This document shows positions 58,356 through 64,000 of a DNA stretch of 64,000 nt, piece by piece (position 1 is the stretch's first letter; the number at the start of each line of letters is the position of its first letter). A program made the translations under genes and the position numbers. The stretch comes from Choanephora cucurbitarum. Lineage: Eukaryota > Mucoromycota > Mucoromycetes > Mucorales > Choanephoraceae. The notes beneath the pieces were generated by a model, which saw nothing but the letters and a program-made list of their open reading frames with translations, did no database searches and was not told the origin of the DNA. The stretch covers positions 28,602-92,601 of the forward strand of contig JAIWNI010000111.1 of the NCBI GenBank assembly GCA_025331435.1, read 5' to 3'.

Positions 58356-59767
58356 GTTGGAAAGAAAATGATGTTTGCTAGGATTACTAGCAAGCAAAAA
58401 TTGTTATACGAAGGAGAGTGAATAATCAGACATAAACGTTGCACAGTCGAAAGATCAAACACATAAACTTTGCGCCATCTTTTGAACAGAGCTTGTTTAG
58501 TTATTCCACTTTGCTTGCTACGCGACATTGTTTGGTTTTTGATCTCTTCCAATAGATCATTCAGCATACAGCTCTTTGTTATTGCTTTCATTGATGCCGT
58601 CTCTTTGATAATGCGTGTTTTAGGCCATGTAACATGGTATTATTTAGATATGCAACAATTATATGGTTAATGTGTGTATTACATAAGCTACCATTATAGT
58701 CTGTCAATTTTTGTCTTTATTTTCATTTTCCAAAATCAAAGAAAAGAGAGAAATTAGTGCGTAGTTTTGCCAAATACACAGCTCGTTAAATAGCTTTTAT
58801 TTCAATTCATCAATAAGCAAGCAGTTGTCTTGATTGAAGCAAAAGTACATCTTGTATTTTGGCCTTGAGTCTTTTCGCAGCAATCAATCATTTCACATGA
58901 AAGCAGGGAAAAAAAGGAGAAGAAAGGATAGTCTTGAGTAACAAGCAAACTTGCTAATCCGACGATTAGGAACTCATTAAAGCATCAAAGTGATTTGTCT
59001 TGTCCATAAACTGTCTCAAAAGAATTGTTACTATTTGAAGGGAAAGCTTTTCTACCTTTAATTAATTGATGCTTGGGCAAATCTTCAAATAGTAACAATT
59101 CTTTTGAGACAGTTTATGGACAAGACAAATCACTTTGATGCTTTAATGAGTTCCTAATCGTCGGATTAGCAAGTTTGCTTGTTACTCAAGACTATCCTTT
59201 CTTCTCCTTTTTTTCCCTGCTTTCATGTGAAATGATTGATTGCTGCGAAAAGACTCAAGGCCAAAATACAAGATGTACTTTTGCTTCAATCAAGACAACT
59301 GCTTGCTTATTGATGAATTGAAATAAAAGCTATTTAACGAGCTGTGTATTTGGCAAAACTACGCACTAATTTCTCTCTTTTCTTTGATTTTGGAAAATGA
59401 AAATAAAGACAAAAATTGACAGACTATAATGGTAGCTTATGTAATACACACATTAACCATATAATTGTTGCATATCTAAATAATACCATGTTACATGGCC
59501 TAAAACACGCATTATCAAAGAGACGGCATCAATGAAAGCAATAACAAAGAGCTGTATGCTGAATGATCTATTGGAAGAGATCAAAAACCAAACAATGTCG
59601 CGTAGCAAGCAAAGTGGAATAACTAAACAAGCTCTGTTCAAAAGATGGCGCAAAGTTTATGTGTTTGATCTTTCGACTGTGCAACGTTTATGTCTGATTA
59701 TTCACTCTCCTTCGTATAACAATTTTTGCTTGCTAGTAATCCTAGCAAACATCATTTTCTTTCCAAC
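58356..59767. promoter_or_regulatory. Palindromic centre between the two head-to-head gene copies
   Basis: 1.4 kb that is self-complementary except for the 42-nt spacer at 59041-59082. It lies between start codons pointing outward, so any promoter here is present twice in mirror image. Open frames 58352-58591 (-) and 59532-59771 (+) overlap the first exon and could be untranslated leader or a missed 5' exon. No known motif identified. Confidence 0.45.
59041..59082. other. 42-nt spacer (loop) of the giant inverted repeat
   Basis: Pairing is perfect outward from 59040/59083 and fails inside. The spacer contains TTTAATTAATTGA and no other recognisable feature. Confidence 0.85.
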
Positions 59768-61777
59768 ATGAAATACTTTATTGACAGTAAGCACTTGTTT
59801 TTTCTATTTGCCCCTCAAATTCTGACTTCTTTCTTAATTAATAGCTCAAAACCTCTCTACTTATATTAACCAACACGACCTTCCATGTCTTGAAAACTGG
59901 ATTAACTCCAACCTTTTGCAGTTCGTTCAACACGAATGCAATTCTACCTCTCAATTAAGAAGCAACATTGTCAGTGTCTGGCAAAAGTTTGCTAAAGACA
60001 AGGAGACCAATAGGTCCCTTAATGAAAACCTCTTGAACGATATTTTTTTGATGAATACGGTATTAATACAAAAACAAAATATTTTTATAGTTTCTTACAT
60101 TTGAGCATAGCAAACTTCTGCCTCCCAACGCGAATCAATCATGCTGTGGTTCTACAGCTTGGTAAGTTACAAGCAATAAGCTTTCATTAAAGTATTGATA
60201 TCTGCTTAGTGCGAGAAAAATGACGTTGAAGATGTGTGGAAGAAGGTACAGGGTGATGTCGAAAATTTGCAGAAGATGAAGACAAAAAACCCTGCATGTA
60301 TGTTGGATTTGATGGCTGTACGCCTGTTGCACAAATTCAATGACTTGAACAAGGATGAATTTGTTGCATTGAAGTAAGTGACTTGGTTTTGTTTTCGATT
60401 TTGAACCCTAAAGTGAACAAAATTCTTCTGCATATATAGGCTGGCAATGAGCCGCATTGTTGATTTCTTGAATGATGACATTCTTGATGTCTTCAAGAAT
60501 TACGTTGACCCCTTCTTTTGGGAGGTCATTAAAGTCGATGAAGATGCTGCTGCTGTTTCTGCCACTGCTGCTACTGAAGAAGAAGAAGCACTGGTTAAAT
60601 CTGTTTTTGACCCAGTGATTAAAGTTAGTGTTACAACTTCCAAAAACAAAATATGAATATTATAAAGTACAATATTAATATTAATGAGAATAGAAGTCAA
60701 ACGAACAAGGTGTAGAAGAGGCACAAATTCTGATTGCTGAGAAGAAGATTGGCCTCTTGAAAGAAAACAAGAGACACTCGTTAGAGTATAACCTTGTCTT
60801 GGCTGCTGATTTCATGTAAGTATTGCTTGTTGTACCTGCCAGGCTTATTGACTAAATGCACGAATGGTTGCCTTCTACAAAAGCTTCAATAACATTGAAG
60901 ATTGGGGAAGTTCCGAGGTAACCGAAGCCCAAGTAGTAGCTAACATCAGCGTGATTCTCAGCAACATCTTCAAGAACACAAAACTCAAGGTTGTTATGTA
61001 AGTATTGTTTCTCTCATTTTCTTCATAAACTGAACCTTTCCTGTTTTATCTCGTTTTAGTGGAGAAATCGGTGCTGAATGCACTAAAGAAACCAGAAAGA
61101 GCCACGAAACAAGTTTTTCTGGGGGCTGTTCTTCTTCCGCCTACACTGGCAACACAACAAGCAGCAAAAAAAGCAAGAACATCTGCGGAAGGAAGGCAGA
61201 CTTGGCTGTTAGAGGCGAAGAAGGTGTTGAGCTGGCTCTTTGCGAGTTTAAAGCTGGCCGTGATGCATCAACACTCAAGAAGCAAGAGGGCAAAAACCTT
61301 CGATACAACCAGTGTGCCCTCGAAGCTCTGAAGGAATACGGCTTGAATAGAAGAATCATAGCCTTTAACTGGGGAGGTAAAGCACAGTATGAAAGTGATT
61401 TTTGTTAGTGCAGAGTCTAATTTTTTTTATTATTATTTTCTTTTAAAGAAAATTGCGGGGAGATGTTCTCTCTCCAAGAGATTGAAGGAGTGTTTTTGGC
61501 CAGAAGCATCAACAAGCGGCTGATACTGCCTGATGACCCTCGCTTGCTGAATCAAGCATTTGTTGATACAATGATTGCTTTTTGTGCCTGGAGAGTAAGT
61601 CTTTTTTTTATACTTTTATATATACTTGCTAATTCATTTATCAACTTTCAGAGGCACTTGGTTGCTTTGAACGAAGAGGCATTTGTTGCACGACGTATGG
61701 GAGGAGCTGAAAAAGGCAAAAAAAGAAAATCCTTTGTCACTTGTTTCTCTCCCAAGTGGGAGGCAAATAAAAAATAA
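59768..61777 (+). CDS. Uncharacterised protein with PD-(D/E)XK-like C-terminal region, right copy
   Basis: Ten exons, 59768..59786, 59845..60059, 60111..60161, 60210..60373, 60440..60623, 60694..60815, 60884..60997, 61060..61376, 61449..61594, 61652..61777; 485 residues. It is the mirror copy of the gene at 56346-58355 with the same translation. The acceptor of exon 7 is ACAAAAG|C; the earlier CAG would bring a stop into frame. The C-terminal end (ARRMGGAEKGKKRKS, then KWEANKK) is basic and could bind nucleic acid. An intact, correctly phased 10-exon structure argues that the gene is under selection or recently was, in contrast to the dead transposons beside it. Confidence 0.7.
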
Positions 61778-63028
61778 TTCAATGCTCTCTTTAAAAGATT
61801 ACTATTTGTCATGATCTGCTTGTCCATAAAAAAAACACACAGACCAAGCTAAGCAATAGCTATCAATCTTTAGTTTGAATAATACTTTGAGCATCATATA
61901 TTCTCTATATAAGCGAATATGTTTACTAGTTTACAATAAAATAACTTGTAACCCTTTCCTCTTTCACATTACTCTCAACAATTTCAAAATCACTTCTACT
62001 TCCTTATGATGCTAACAGTATTAGTTTTGTCCTTTTTTAAGCGTCTATGTATGTTTGATTTCTTGTATTTTTGAACCAAAACAAATGACACAATTTATTT
62101 TGGATTTTTTTCCAGGATCTCCTTTAATCAGAATTACTTCTGTTCTTCAGTATTGTCATTATATGGAATAATTTTTGTGATAAAATACTTGCTGAATGTT
62201 GAAGAGATTTTGTCCTCGCTCGCTTTATAACAAAGAGTTTTTTTTTTCAGCAAGGTAGTCTCTTTTTCTCTCCTTTTTAACTTTATCTTTGAGTCAATGC
62301 TTTGAAAGATGCTCCAGATTGCATCTCCTTCCGGCTTCCTTCCACTTGCATCTGGCCTTAGTACCACACAGGACATGGTCAGATCGATGAGTTATACAAA
62401 TGACGGTGTGTACTTCCTGGATTCCTCTTAAAGCCTATGAATTCTGTTTGAGCATTTGCCGCGACATTCCCATAATTCATCGAAATTGGCAATTTCCGCA
62501 AAGCATGTTCTTTGTCTCTGTTCGGGAAGTTTCTGTTTACTTACGCTAACTTGGGTTATCAATTGCAAGGCGGCTTTTCTCTCGAGGCGTCGATATAATT
62601 AGTTTATCCTTTAAGCGTGTCTGATAATCAACGGCATATCTTCACAACAAAATGATAATACAGTCAAAGAATTGCACCAACGATATTGAATGAGCTTGGA
62701 CATCAAAACTAATAAGAGCAAAACAATTGCTAGTGCCTTTCATTTATTACATGTAAAGAGATGCATGTGTTCATTGTACAGATATGCAGGCATCTTGTAG
62801 TTTTCTCTTCAGAGGTGATCATTCTTTCAACAACATTTGGACTAACGGAAGAAGCTACTGCCCTGCTATGACCTTGTCACTTGAATGGTTGACTAATCTA
62901 TACAAGACGATAGCAATTGGCAGTAGTACGCGCAAAGTTCTTGTGCATAGCATTCGGTCAAGAAACAGACGTGCAGTATTCACAGGATCTACACATAGAA
63001 GCTATGTACAAACTAAAGACTAGTCCTG
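61778..63028. other. Non-coding part of the right arm
   Basis: Mirror image of 55095-56345. No recognised gene; the same short Lys-rich frame appears on the minus strand at 62134-62376. Confidence 0.4.
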
Positions 63029-63030
63029 TA

Positions 63031-64000
63031 CTTAAAAGGCGTTTTTTTTTTTCAATCTAAAAGGCAAGCAGATATCAGAGCAATTAACAGAGTGTTGAGC
63101 AAGCATTCAAGTGCTTGGGAGGGACGTTATTGCAGGCTTCAGCGATACGATCGGCTAGATCTTTAGCATCTTTAAACGAATTTCGTGTTACCTTATTTTT
63201 TCTTTTACAACGGATCCAAAATTCTCTATTGAGTTGAACTCGGGAATAGGGAGAAGGTAAATGCTTCCCGTACCTCTTTCATCAATCCGGTCAGCAGTAT
63301 GATGGGTTCATTATCCATCACAATATAGTCGCCTTTTAGTTTTGGATACAACTTTATTTCATCCATGCACTTCTCGAGAAGCCTAACGTAGTGGCCAGTT
63401 TCTTGCCCTCAGATCTCTTCTTTTTTTGGTGCTTTTCTCTACGACCCTGTGAACAATTTTAATTAGCTAGAGCATTCTTCTTGAGGATTATAAAGTTCCA
63501 TAGCAACAGCAAATTTTGCTGATATGGCGTCTAATACAGTATGAAATACAGCCGTATAATAGGAGTGGTAGTGATAGCACGAGTTCCTTTTTACAGACTA
63601 TCCGCTAGGAGGCCTCATGTTTATCAAATGCACTCGTATACGAATACACAGTTTTTCAAGTAATTCATGTCAGTATCAGTCCACTTGATGCCCAATCTTT
63701 ACGAGCTTGGATCATATCTGAATTATTTCTAGTAACCGTAAGCGTGTTAGCTTCTTAAAAGAAAGATTGCACTTATCCTTCAAGAAGTTGTGAACAGTAC
63801 TTTTCTTCACATCAGATTAAGAATTTTTGAGTGAGTGATTCCTTGCATCAAGCACCATGCCTGTGGCCAATTATCGTAAAACTCTAACAGCGAACCTTAT
63901 GTCTTTCATCCAATTGCGGTTTTGCCTATTGGCCGAATTGGGTTGTTTCTCAAATATTTTCCAATCCTTATCCCCTTTGAGTTTTTTGCCCATTTCTTGC
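63031..64000 (-). mobile_element. Mariner-like relic, right (reverse) copy, cut by the window end
   Basis: Reverse-complement counterpart of the left relic: the 970 nt here match 997 nt at 54096-55092. It shares the left copy's terminal repeat and its premature stop after NMRPPSG-coding DNA. Differences are about twenty losses of one to four bases, one extra base and two or three substitutions. The other end of the element lies beyond the window. Confidence 0.8.

Larger units (their letters stand above)
55093..59040. repeat. Left arm of a giant inverted repeat
   Basis: Each position x in this arm corresponds to 118123 - x in the right arm (59083-63030) with no length change. The evidence is exact mirror positions and identical translations of all open frames on both sides, plus direct comparison of non-coding stretches at the centre and outer ends. 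The arm ends exactly at the TA beside the mariner relic. It contains one copy of the PD-(D/E)XK-like gene. Confidence 0.92.
59083..63030. repeat. Right arm of the giant inverted repeat
   Basis: Reverse complement of 55093-59040 with no mismatch found in any compared stretch, coding or non-coding. Outward identity stops within a few bases of the TA at 63029-63030, where the second mariner relic begins. Confidence 0.92.

Noticed and set aside
59532..59771. 79-codon frame just upstream of the PD-(D/E)XK-like gene (mirrored at 58352-58591)
   Set aside because: It ends in a stop overlapping the first exon and no donor joins it in phase; possibly untranslated leader.

Overview
The window is nuclear DNA of a filamentous fungus, most likely an early-diverging Mucoromycota species of the order Mucorales. 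The evidence is direct: AT-rich intergenic DNA, pyrimidine tracts just before start codons, and genes split by many short GT-AG introns (about 43-95 nt). The encoded proteins are eukaryotic (Rab1/Ypt1, HMG-CoA reductase, derlin, CaM kinase, Yap1-type bZIP, Grx3/PICOT, Nog1). I spliced each gene by hand so that intron phases close on a single reading frame. Exon lists are in the evidence fields.

Layout. 1-9.8 kb: end of an Ark/NAK kinase gene, an F-box/WD40 gene, a short-chain dehydrogenase, a small acidic unknown protein, a secreted GPI-type aspartic protease, a GUCD1-like protein and the ribosome-assembly GTPase NOG1. 10.5-17.7 kb: an OSR1/SPAK-like Ste20 kinase, an unknown protein, a mitochondrial ACOT9-type thioesterase and a xylose reductase-type aldo-keto reductase. 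A 2.7 kb gene-poor stretch follows. 20.4-25.4 kb: ornithine carbamoyltransferase, YPT1 and a divergent ELO elongase. 25.5-37.6 kb: a PHBH-like flavoprotein with an altered GD motif, an NTF2/SnoaL-like gene with a probable frameshift, derlin, a SAM methyltransferase with a myristoylation-type N-terminus, a globin ending in a CaaX box, and a Yap1/Pap1 bZIP factor. 38.2-52.8 kb: HMG-CoA reductase, a CaM kinase with 11-nt and 8-nt micro-exons, mitochondrial uS17, a two-Grx-domain Grx3/PICOT, a LITAF-like protein, GlcNAc-6-P deacetylase and a 7-TM protein with PY motifs.

53.7-64.0 kb is different. A decayed Tc1/mariner-like element with terminal inverted repeats and a TA target duplication (53689-55092) is followed by a very large inverted repeat: two arms of about 3.95 kb around a 42-nt spacer (centre 59061/59062), with a second, reversed copy of the mariner relic at the far side. 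Each arm carries the same 10-exon gene, the two copies head to head, for a 485-residue protein with a PD-(D/E)XK-like C-terminal region. The arms match perfectly wherever compared, while the two mariner relics differ almost only by 1-2 nt losses. The structure is therefore either a real palindromic duplication or a fold-back assembly artefact, and both readings are set out.

Most genes are independent housekeeping or signalling genes with no operon-like logic. Shared features are very tight convergent gene ends (10, 26, 41 and 60 bp) and divergent pairs that share promoters.
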